Made by a program: the position numbers and the translations under genes. Below, piece by piece: positions 25,636 to 32,735 of a DNA stretch of 64,000 nucleotides. The stretch comes from Candidatus Mailhella excrementigallinarum. Its GTDB lineage: Bacteria; Desulfobacterota; Desulfovibrionia; Desulfovibrionales; Desulfovibrionaceae. The stretch spans positions 1 through 64,000 of the forward strand of contig CALUUZ010000001.1 of NCBI GenBank assembly GCA_944324075.1, written 5' to 3'. How positions within the stretch are numbered: the first letter of the stretch is position 1; each line of letters begins with the position of its first letter. The notes beneath the pieces are model-generated. The model made no database searches. It saw nothing but the letters and a program-made list of their open reading frames with translations, and was not told the DNA's origin.

Positions 25636-25886
25636 GTCATTTCTCCTGCGTTTGGCCCGGGAAACGCCCCGGACCGATGTATGTCGCCGGGAGGCAGGCG
25701 ACAATCCGCGCCAATCCTGTCCGACGTTCAGATAATAGGGCTTTTGCGCCGCCTAGACAAGCCCCGGGGCAAAGTGTGCCCTGCGGGCAGAAAATGCCGC
25801 CCCGCCTCACGCCGCGGAGCGGCATTCTTTGCCTGCCTCCTTTTTTTAGCGCAGTAAAATCAACGGATTGGACATATTGCCTTTTC

Positions 25887-25902
25887 TGGCATATTTCTTG
25901 CT
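25887..25902 (+). promoter_or_regulatory. Sigma-54 (-24/-12) promoter
   Basis: TGGCATATTTCTTGCT fits the TGGCAC-N5-TTGCA consensus with the required 10-base GG-to-GC spacing. It lies 28 bases before the start codon of the 25931 gene and in the right orientation. No enhancer-binding protein gene adjoins it. Confidence 0.7.
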
Positions 25903-25930
25903 TGTTTTCAGAACAAACAAGGGAGGCTCC

Positions 25931-26446
25931 ATGAACATCAACACTGAACTGGAACGCCTTCGGGCGACTGAACAGCTCCAGCGGGAAGCGGGGGGAGCGG
26001 CCGCGCAATCCGCGCCTGCGGGAGATTTCGGAGCCCTTCTTGCGCGACAGATGGGACGGGGAACAGCTTCCGGCCCTTCGCCCGACGCGCTGCGCGCGCT
26101 GGGCGACCCCCTGCGGCTTGCCAACCTCGACGTCATGACGCTGGGCGACTTCGACGGAGCGGAAAGGAACGGAACGGACGACAGCCTTGTCGAAGCCCTG
26201 ACCGGCGGTCTGAGCACGACGCTGGACAGTGTCGACCGCTATGCTTCCATGCTGAGCGGCCGTAACGCCGACGCCCTGAAGTCCGCCTATGGCGAACTTG
26301 ACGCGCTGGATTCTTCCCTCGCCGAACTGCGCAGGAATCTGGGCAGACTGTCCAGGGCCGAACCGGAACTGGAAGGCATGGTCAACGAGCTGGAAGTACT
26401 CGCCGCTGCCGAACGGATCAAGTTCGACCGGGGCGATTACCTGTAA
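25931..26446 (+). CDS. Helical protein of unknown function under a sigma-54 promoter
   Basis: 171 residues starting MNINTELERLRATEQLQREA. An Ala/Gly-rich linker (residues ~20-60) is followed by helices with many Leu/Glu residues (GELDALDSSLAELRRNLGRL, ELEGMVNELEVLAAAER), probably coiled-coil. There is no signal peptide or membrane segment. No family was recognised. The sigma-54 promoter would fit a flagellar, export or metabolic regulon gene in this group, but that is inference. GGGAGG lies before ATG 25931, and a terminator follows. Confidence 0.7.
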   Translation: MNINTELERLRATEQLQREAGGAAAQSAPAGDFGALLARQMGRGTASGPSPDALRALGDPLRLANLDVMTLGDFDGAERNGTDDSLVEALTGGLSTTLDSVDRYASMLSGRNADALKSAYGELDALDSSLAELRRNLGRLSRAEPELEGMVNELEVLAAAERIKFDRGDYL

Positions 26447-26464
26447 AAACATGTCGCCGGCACC

Positions 26465-26501
26465 GGAAAAGCCCCGCCGTCAGTGACGGCGGGGCTTTTC
26501 C
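26465..26501 (+). terminator. Rho-independent-like terminator
   Basis: GGAAAAGCCCCGCCGTCA pairs with TGACGGCGGGGCTTTTCC around a single-base loop, and the right arm ends in CTTTTCCC. It lies 18 bases after the 25931 gene's stop. Confidence 0.8.
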
Positions 26502-26508
26502 CGAACCT

Positions 26509-26630
26509 GCGCCACCTCTCCGGCGCTGCCGCGGCTCACTTGCGGCGTACAGTTCCGGCTTCGGGCGTGAAATCAGCGATCCGGAACCGGACTGCCCCGG
26601 CAGCATATCTTTTCAGATGCAAGACGCTCC
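26509..26630 (+). repeat. Dispersed repeat family A, partial copy
   Basis: Lacks the left hairpin. It keeps CACTTGCGGCGTACAGTTCC, GGGCGTGAAATCAGCGATCC and a right end reading TTTCAGATGCAAGACGCTCC. Confidence 0.6.
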
Positions 26631-26705
26631 GGAGATTCAGCCGGAGGCATGCCGCCGCAGAACATCTCGCAGGGCCTGCCCCGAACCCTGTATTCAGGAA
26701 TGCTT

Positions 26706-27438
26706 ATGACACAGCCCACCGTTCCTCCCGCTCCGCACGCCGATCTGCGCGCAGCCAGAGGGCAGGCCACGCGCGCCCGTCTGCTGGCCGAGGCTCTGCG
26801 TCTTTTTGCCGAACGGGGATATGAGGGGGTCAGCACCCGCGCCGTGGCTCTGGCGGCGGAAAGCAACGTGGCGCTCATAGCCTTTCACTTCGGCAGCAAG
26901 CGGGGCCTGTACGAGGCCGCTGTGGAAGCCGTGGCGCGGCGCACGGCGGAAGCCATTGCCCCCGCTGAGGAAAATCTGCGCCGGGGCATCGCGGAACTTG
27001 CGGACAGACGCGAGGATCTGCTCGCCCTGCTGCGCTCCGAGGTGCAGGAGTTTCTGGCCCGCCTTCTGCCGGAAGAGCGCACTCCCGGCTTTTTCCCCCT
27101 GCTGACCCGCGAAATGCATGAGCAGGGAGAACTTTCCGTGCGGCTGTGGAATATTCTGCTACCCGCCCTGCGGACCGTGGAAGAGCTTCTGGTGGCCGTC
27201 AGTTCTCCTGAACAGCGCCCCCGCGCGCACCGCCGCCTTTCTGCTGATTGATTCCATGATGGGCATCGTCCGGGATTACGATATCTTCCGCCGTCACATG
27301 GACGGCGGCCAGAACTCCGCACAGGACGCTGCCCTGCTTGCGGAGCTGCTGTGCCGGGGCATCGAGCCGGGCTTTGCGGCGCCCTCTTCAGGCAAGGCAT
27401 GTTTCAATCCACAGTCGCCCCATCCGCCGGCTGACTGA
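26706..27438 (+). pseudogene. TetR/AcrR-family regulator with a C-terminal frameshift
   Basis: The N-terminal DNA-binding domain is intact: ARLLAEALRLFAERGYEGVS, TRAVALAAESNVALIAFHFG and SKRGLYEAAVEAVARRTAEA. The frame ends at 27251 after RPRAHRRLSAD. A second frame (+1) continues sensibly as RTAAFLLIDSMMGIVRDYDI through RRGIEPG-like residues to 27438, matching the usual last helices of CecR-type TetR proteins. One extra base in the CCCCC run near 27215-27235 would explain the break. The gene then runs into a repeat B copy. It is either a recent pseudogene or a sequencing error. Confidence 0.7.
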
Positions 27439-27495
27439 AGCAGCCGACGGACAGGGGTCGTGCGGATTGCCCCTCCCTGAAGGAATTTTTGATGA
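27399..27495 (+). repeat. Dispersed repeat family B, copy 3 (internally deleted)
   Basis: Starts ATGTTTCAATCCACAGTCGC and ends CTGAAGGAATTTTTGATGAA, but lacks the middle hairpin block. It overlaps the end of the TetR frame. The ATG it supplies (27491) is not in frame with the Crp/Fnr gene. Confidence 0.7.
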
Positions 27496-27522
27496 ACCCG
27501 CATCCTCCCGGGGAGGACTTTC

Positions 27523-28197
27523 ATGCGGAACGAATCTCCCATACCTTCCCTCCGCCCCAATGGTTCAAACAACATATGGGCGAACATCCTTCATCTTGCC
27601 GCGCGTCAGGCCTTTCCGGCGGGGCATCCCCTGGAGCTCCGGGGAAGCGCGCTGACCGATTTCTACTATATTGAAAAGGGCCGCCTGCTCATCACCTATA
27701 CGTCACAGAACGGGCGGGAACGTCCCATCCTCACTCTCGGCCGCGGCAACATCTTCAACGCCTCCACAGCACTGACCGGTTTTGACAACCCCGATTCGCA
27801 ATACCTCTGCCTCGACGATACCGTACTCTGGCGCTTTCCCGGCTCGCTACTGACCTCTCCCGACTTCGTCCGGCAGTATCCGGAGCTTGTGATCAATCTG
27901 ATGCAGTCACTGGGAAACAAGAATCTCCAGATGCATGAGACCCTTTCCTACACCGGGCCGGACGCCGCGCTGGTGCAGCTTGCCCGCTGGCTCTCCCGCA
28001 TGGCGGACAACCACGGCGCGCTGTCCTTCCGCCCCGGTCTGACCCAGCAGGAACTGGCGGACATGCTGGGAGTTCATCGGGCCACACTGGTGCGCTGCAT
28101 CCACGCTCTGCGGGCACAGGGCATCGTCAGCCGCTTCACGCGGAATGCGCTGGATATCACCGACCCGGCAGCCCTGCGCAGGATTGCGGAACAATAG
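27523..28197 (+). CDS. Crp/Fnr-family transcription regulator
   Basis: A 224-residue regulator. The N-terminal cyclic-nucleotide-binding-type beta-barrel (about 25-120) includes SALTDFYYIEKGRLLITY and LTLGRGNIFNAS. The C-terminal winged helix has QQELADMLGVHRATLVRCIH (about residues 175-195). No Fnr-type cysteine cluster is seen, so the effector is unknown. ATG 27523 has GGGAGG upstream. The end, CAA TAG AGCTTTT, resembles the edge of a repeat A copy. The CstA-type carrier downstream is a possible target. Confidence 0.88.
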   Translation: MRNESPIPSLRPNGSNNIWANILHLAARQAFPAGHPLELRGSALTDFYYIEKGRLLITYTSQNGRERPILTLGRGNIFNASTALTGFDNPDSQYLCLDDTVLWRFPGSLLTSPDFVRQYPELVINLMQSLGNKNLQMHETLSYTGPDAALVQLARWLSRMADNHGALSFRPGLTQQELADMLGVHRATLVRCIHALRAQGIVSRFTRNALDITDPAALRRIAEQ

Positions 28198-28231
28198 AGC
28201 TTTTCCCGGGCTGACGGCAAACCCTGCCCTG

Positions 28232-28386
28232 ATGTTTCAGTCCGCAGCCGACGGACAGGGGACGCGCGGATTGCCCCTCCCTGACGGGAGGGATTGCGAA
28301 AAGGGATTTCAGCGGCTTCACCGCTGTGTCGGCAGCACTTTCCCCCGGAGCGGGGGGCTTGGAGTCATAAGGCAATTCCTGATGAA
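28232..28386 (+). repeat. Dispersed repeat family B, copy 4 (diverged)
   Basis: ATGTTTCAGTCCGCAGCCGA at the left, CCCCTCCCTGACGGGAGGG in the middle and GGCAATTCCTGATGAAAAGG at the right. The ribosome-binding site is degenerate and no gene starts here. Confidence 0.6.
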
Positions 28387-28550
28387 AAGGCACATTCCAT
28401 CAGGATACCCCGCCTGATATCATTTCTCCGTGAAATGCCTCTCCCCCAAGGAAAAGACAATGAAACTCCTTGACATTGGGATCAGTTATCAATAGCGTTT
28501 CGGCATGTTCCGGCGCGGCCGGAGAAACACTGTTTCACGGGAGAGAAACA

Positions 28551-29993
28551 ATGCCAAGATTCATGTGGTTCATCATCGCGACCGCGGGCCTCATCGTGGG
28601 CTACCTCATTTACGGCCGCTTTGTGGAAAAGGTTTTCGGCCCCCAGCCCCAGCGTCCCACTCCGGCAATCACCCATGCCGACGGCGTGGACTTCGTGGCC
28701 ATGCCCAAATGGAAGCTGTGGCTGATTCAGCTTCTGAACATCGCGGGCGTCGGTCCGGTGTTCGGCCCCATCATGGGCGCGCTTTACGGCCCCGCCGCCC
28801 TGCTGTGGATTGTGCTGGGCTCCATCTTCGCCGGAGCCGTGCATGACTATTTCTCCGGCATGCTGTCCGTGCGTTACAACGGCGCCAACGTGCCGGAAAT
28901 TGTGGGCTACAACCTCGGCAAAATCGCCCAGTGGGTGATGCGCGTCTTCGCCGTGCTGCTTCTGCTCCTTGTGGGCGTGGTATTCGCCACGGCACCTGCC
29001 GGCCTGCTGGCCAAACTCACTCCGGAATGGCTGGATTTCAAGGTCTGGCTCGGCGTCATTTTCTTCTACTACTTCCTGGCCACCATTGTGCCCATCGACA
29101 AGATCATCGGCCGCATCTACCCCCTGTTCGGCGCTCTGCTCCTGATCATGGCGGCCGGCATTACCCTGATGCTGTTTGTGGACGATTCCGGCAAGTTCTA
29201 TCACTGGGCGGAATGGGGCGTGAACCAGCATCCCTCGCAACTGCCGCTGTGGCCTCTGATGTTCATCACCATCGCCTGCGGTGCCCTCTCCGGCTTCCAT
29301 GCCACCCAGTCGCCGCTTATGGCCCGCTGCGTGGACAATGAACGTGAAGGCCGTTCCGTGTTCTACGGCGCAATGATCGCCGAAGGCTTCATCGGTCTGG
29401 TGTGGGCCACGGTGGGCATGACCTTCTATCAGGACCCAGCCGCGCTGGCCGCCTCCATCAATGCCGGCACCGCCAGCAACGTGGTATATGAATCATCCCG
29501 CGCGCTCATGGGCTCCTTCGGCGGTCTGCTCGCCATTCTGGGCGTCATCGTGCTGCCCATCACCTCCGGCGACACCGCCTTCCGCGCCGCCCGCCTGACC
29601 ATCGCGGACATGATCCGCATGCCGCAGCTTACACCTGTCAAGCGTCTGACCATCGCCATTCCCGTGTTCATCATCGGCATCGCCCTGTCGCAGATCGACT
29701 TCAACATCATATGGCGCTACTTCGGCTGGTCGAACCAGACTCTGGCCGCCATCATGCTGTGGGCTGCCGCCGCGTACCTGCTGCGCCGCGACAGACTGCA
29801 CTGGATCTGCACCGTGCCCGCGGTATTCATTACCGCCGCCAGCGTGACCTATATCTGCTATGAACCCAGCATGGGCTTCGGCATGTCCATCGGCGTATCC
29901 GAAATCATCGGCATCGTCTTTTCCGTCATCTGCCTCGGCGCATTCCTCGCCATCGGCCGCAAGCCCGTGGAAGGCGCGCCTCTTGACGTGTAA
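28551..29993 (+). CDS. CstA-family carbon-starvation/peptide-pyruvate carrier (short form)
   Basis: An inner-membrane carrier of 480 residues with about 12-13 helices. Family segments include LIVGYLIYGRFVEKVFG, IAGVGPVFGPIMGALYGP, IVLGSIFAGAVHDYFSGM, GALSGFHATQSPLMARCV and ITSGDTAFRAARLTIADM. CstA/BtsT proteins take up peptides or pyruvate by cation symport; the substrate here is open. The E. coli proteins have ~700 residues, so this is the short subfamily. ATG 28551 follows GGGAGAG. The stretch 28387-28550 shows no gene. Confidence 0.88.
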   Translation: MPRFMWFIIATAGLIVGYLIYGRFVEKVFGPQPQRPTPAITHADGVDFVAMPKWKLWLIQLLNIAGVGPVFGPIMGALYGPAALLWIVLGSIFAGAVHDYFSGMLSVRYNGANVPEIVGYNLGKIAQWVMRVFAVLLLLLVGVVFATAPAGLLAKLTPEWLDFKVWLGVIFFYYFLATIVPIDKIIGRIYPLFGALLLIMAAGITLMLFVDDSGKFYHWAEWGVNQHPSQLPLWPLMFITIACGALSGFHATQSPLMARCVDNEREGRSVFYGAMIAEGFIGLVWATVGMTFYQDPAALAASINAGTASNVVYESSRALMGSFGGLLAILGVIVLPITSGDTAFRAARLTIADMIRMPQLTPVKRLTIAIPVFIIGIALSQIDFNIIWRYFGWSNQTLAAIMLWAAAAYLLRRDRLHWICTVPAVFITAASVTYICYEPSMGFGMSIGVSEIIGIVFSVICLGAFLAIGRKPVEGAPLDV

Positions 29994-30018
29994 TTCTTCA
30001 CGCTGGCGCATCATGGCC

Positions 30019-30162
30019 AGAGCGTTTTGCGACTGAAACCCCCTGCAGGCGGGACTCCATGTCCGGCCTGCAGACTTCACTCCCGCAGGCGGCGACACCG
30101 GAGAAGGAGAGAAGCGGTGCGTCTCACTCTGCTCCGCAGAGCATTTCAAGAGCAAATGCTCT
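30019..30162 (-). repeat. Dispersed repeat family A, diverged copy downstream of cstA
   Basis: On the + strand it starts AGAGCGTTTTGCGACTGAAA and ends AAGAGCAAATGCTCTGG. The middle keeps GCGGCGACACCGGAGAAGG but the GCCGCAA palindrome is shortened. Confidence 0.6.
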
Positions 30163-30198
30163 GGCATGAAACAGCCCTGACCCCGGACTTCCGGCGGC

Positions 30199-30228
30199 AA
30201 GGCCCGTCGTGTGCATACGACGGGCCTT
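30199..30228 (+). terminator. 12-bp hairpin terminator
   Basis: AAGGCCCGTCGT (30199-30210) pairs exactly with ACGACGGGCCTT (30217-30228), followed by GTTCATG. It probably ends the cstA-type transcript. Confidence 0.65.
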
Positions 30229-30288
30229 GTTCATGTGCCCGGTCTCACGCCGCTGTATGGCCGACTCTCTTCCAGAACGGGAATGTTG

Positions 30289-30447
30289 AGAGCATGTCGG
30301 TTATGAAATGCTCTCCTTCAGTCGAGCGAGGCGAGACTGAAGCCGCGCCGCCGGAGCAGCCGCAATTCACTTGCGGCGCATGGCTCCTGCGGCGGCGTGA
30401 AACCTGCGGGCCAGAAGCCCGGGTCCGGCAGGCATGTTTCATGCATG
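30289..30447 (+). repeat. Dispersed repeat family A, copy upstream of the efflux gene
   Basis: Starts GAGAGCATGTCGGTTATGAA and has the intact core GGAGCAGCCGCAATTCACTT. The right end is degenerate (CAGGCATGTTTCATGC). Confidence 0.7.
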
Positions 30448-30624
30448 CGCGGCTGTAATTTTTTGTAACGTTTTCCCGTCGTTCCCGCTTTGACATGCCG
30501 CTCCGGCAATTTTATATACAGACAGCACAAGTATTGTCCCACGGTCGTGCCGCGCATGACCGTCCCCCCGTCCCGGGCCACCCGAATTTCGGCGCGGCGC
30601 GCCGCTCTGAAGGGACACCTCTCC

Positions 30625-31827
30625 ATGGATACCGACTGCACCCTTGATTCCTGCCCGGCCTACGGGCTCGGAAGGAAGGCTCTTATTGTCTATCTCGCCT
30701 TCCTCAGCGCCTTCACTCCGCTTTCCACCGATCTTTTTCTTCCCGCCCTGCCCATCATGGCGGAATACTTTCAGGCAACGCCGGGGCTTACCAACCTGAC
30801 GCTGATGGGCTTCATGTTCTTCTTCGCGCTGTCCATGCTGGTCTGGGGGCCGCTCAGCGACAAATACGGCCGGCGTCCCGTCATTCTGGCCGGACTGACG
30901 CTGTATCTCCTCTCCAGCGTGATGTGCGCGCTTTCCTCCGACATCTGGATGCTCATCGGCGGACGCGTCATTCAGGCGACAGGCAGCGGTGCCGTCAGCG
31001 CCGTGGCCATGGCCATCACCAAGGACGTGTTCAGGGGCCGCACCATGGAAAACGTGCTTACCACCATTCAGACCATGATGCTTATCGCGCCCATGATCGC
31101 GCCCGTCCTGGGGGGCTTTCTGCTGGCCCTCAGCTCCTGGCGCGGCATTTTCTGGGCTTTCGTCATCTGCGGGGTCGTTGCCTGGCTTGGTCTGCTGCCC
31201 CTGCGCGAATCCCTGGAGCGCCCAACGGAAGGCCCGGCCCTCAAATCGCTGGGCCGTATCGCCTTCGTACTCGGGCACGGCCGCTTTTCCGCCCTGCTGG
31301 CGGTCTTCTCCGTGGCCAGCATGCCCATCATGGTCTTTCTCGCCACATCAGCCTATGTGTACCAGCGGAGTTTCGGCGTCAGCCCCCAGATGTACAGCGC
31401 CTTTTTCTGCGCCAACGCGCTGGCCTCGGTGCTGGGCCCCACACTTTACCCCCGCGTACTGCGCGAACTGCCGCAGCGGGGTCTGATCACCGCCTGTTTC
31501 GCCGCAGTCGCGGCAGGCTCCGCGCTGCTGCTCCTGTTCGGTCATGCCGGGCCTTTCTGGTTCGCGGCCCTCATGCTGCCCGTCACCTTCTGCTCCACCG
31601 CGATCCGGCCGCCTTCAACCATCATTCTCATGACCATGCTTGACAGCGATACCGGTACGGTGGCCTCTCTTATCGGCAGTGCGGCCGTTCTCTGCGGCAG
31701 TTTCGCCATGCTGGTCAGCGGCCTGTGGACAGACCCCCTCGTCTCCACCGCCGTCATCAGCCTGTTCGCCGGGCTGTTCTGCCTTGCGGGATGGCTCATC
31801 CTGGGCCGGAACGCGAAGCGCGGGTAA
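30625..31827 (+). CDS. Bcr/CflA-family drug efflux MFS transporter
   Basis: A 400-residue 12-helix major-facilitator pump of the inner membrane. Motifs: STDLFLPALPIMAEYF in helix 1, motif A as GPLSDKYGRRPVILAGL (about residues 70-86), GGRVIQATGSGAVSAVAMAI (motif B region) and the Bcr/CflA motif around MIAPVLGGFLLALSSWRGIF. Family members export drugs or small metabolites by proton antiport; the substrate is unknown. ATG 30625 has AGGGA 9 bases upstream. No regulator adjoins it. Confidence 0.9.
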   Translation: MDTDCTLDSCPAYGLGRKALIVYLAFLSAFTPLSTDLFLPALPIMAEYFQATPGLTNLTLMGFMFFFALSMLVWGPLSDKYGRRPVILAGLTLYLLSSVMCALSSDIWMLIGGRVIQATGSGAVSAVAMAITKDVFRGRTMENVLTTIQTMMLIAPMIAPVLGGFLLALSSWRGIFWAFVICGVVAWLGLLPLRESLERPTEGPALKSLGRIAFVLGHGRFSALLAVFSVASMPIMVFLATSAYVYQRSFGVSPQMYSAFFCANALASVLGPTLYPRVLRELPQRGLITACFAAVAAGSALLLLFGHAGPFWFAALMLPVTFCSTAIRPPSTIILMTMLDSDTGTVASLIGSAAVLCGSFAMLVSGLWTDPLVSTAVISLFAGLFCLAGWLILGRNAKRG

Positions 31828-31944
31828 AGTATTGCCGCCGGGATGCATATCTGCGGCCGGCGACGCCGAGCCTCACGAAACGACGTCGCCGCCCTCCTCC
31901 GCAAACTTCCCTTTCCCGCGCTTCCGGCTTTTTGAATATTCGCC

Positions 31945-32111
31945 GGAGCATTTCGCCTTTGAAATGCTCTGCGGAGTCGAGCGGAGCGGGACTGAAGCCG
32001 CGACGCCGGAGCAGCCGCAAATGAATTGCGACTGCTCCGGTGGAGGCGTGAAACCTGCGAGTCAGAACACAGGGCCTGGCTGGCAGATATTTTCGAGAGC
32101 AAAACGCTCTA
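31945..32111 (+). repeat. Dispersed repeat family A, well-preserved copy
   Basis: Starts GGAGCATTTCGCCTTTGAAA and ends TTCGAGAGCAAAACGCTCTA. The final CTA is, on the minus strand, the TAG stop of the chaperone gene. The stretch 31828-31944 shows nothing recognisable. Confidence 0.8.
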
Positions 32112-32549
32112 AACTCTGATCATCCCTGCGGCAAAGGATGACACAGCGTCCCCCTCCTGCGCGGGAGAAGCCGAAGCCGCCGGCAGGGCGAGCCATTCCT
32201 TCCAGTAGCGCAATGCCTTGAGAAAGCGCGTCAGTTCCGCCTCAAAGAATTCATAGGGTATGTCTCCGCGCAGAATCACATGCAGAGTAAAAATCTCGCG
32301 CGCGGCATCCAGTCCGATACACGCGCCGCCGCTTTCCGCGCCGAGGCAGTTGGCCGTCAGCAGGCGGCCGTATGCCTCTTCCCTGCCCGAGGCGGAGCCC
32401 ATGTCCGCCATGATGTACAGAGAATCTCCAGACTGCTCAAAATCCACAGTATCGTCATCAAAGTGGACGCGGCAGGTTCCCGCCTCGCCCAGTTTCAGGG
32501 AAACGCCAAGTTTCGCGCCGAGTCCGGCCACAAGTTCCGCTGCATTCAT
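32109..32549 (-). CDS. CesT-like type III secretion chaperone
   Basis: A small acidic protein of 146 residues with the Tir-chaperone pattern: an N-terminal helix (MNAAELVAGLGAKLGVSLKL), the strand motif CRVHFDDDTVDFEQ, then LLTANCLGAESGGACIGLD and LHVILRGDIPYEFFEAEL. Such chaperones bind one effector's N-terminal region before secretion; the 922-residue gene upstream on the same strand is the obvious partner. I use ATG 32549, preceded by AAGGAA from a repeat B end. The last ~25 residues are disordered-looking. No other secretion-apparatus gene is in the window. Confidence 0.75.
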   Translation of the reverse strand: MNAAELVAGLGAKLGVSLKLGEAGTCRVHFDDDTVDFEQSGDSLYIMADMGSASGREEAYGRLLTANCLGAESGGACIGLDAAREIFTLHVILRGDIPYEFFEAELTRFLKALRYWKEWLALPAASASPAQEGDAVSSFAAGMIRV

Positions 32550-32665
32550 CGAAAGTTCCTTTATAAACGGCGAAGCCGATGCAATCCTTTTCCGCACCCC
32601 CCTCCCTCCGGGAGAAGCAGCCCGCGCGCACTCTCCATCGGCCGGGGCGGCTGCGGATTGAAACA
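32547..32665 (-). repeat. Dispersed repeat family B, copy 5, forming the chaperone's 5' leader
   Basis: On the minus strand it runs from ATGTTTCAATCCGCAGCCGC to AAAGGAACTTTCGATGAATG. The last ATG is the chaperone start. The copy separates effector and chaperone by 186 bases. Confidence 0.7.
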
Positions 32666-32735
32666 TTTTTGCCATCCCCGCAATGCGGACAGGGTTCGCC
32701 GGGAGAAGTTCCCCTCCGGCGAACCCTGCGCAAAG

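Noticed and set aside
20929-25857. Very long plus-strand open frame (1642 codons) across the asd to usp region
   Set aside because: It lies antisense to asd, cmk-moaC, hisC and the usp gene, all of which have clear family motifs and ribosome-binding sites. High GC content keeps the opposite frame open.
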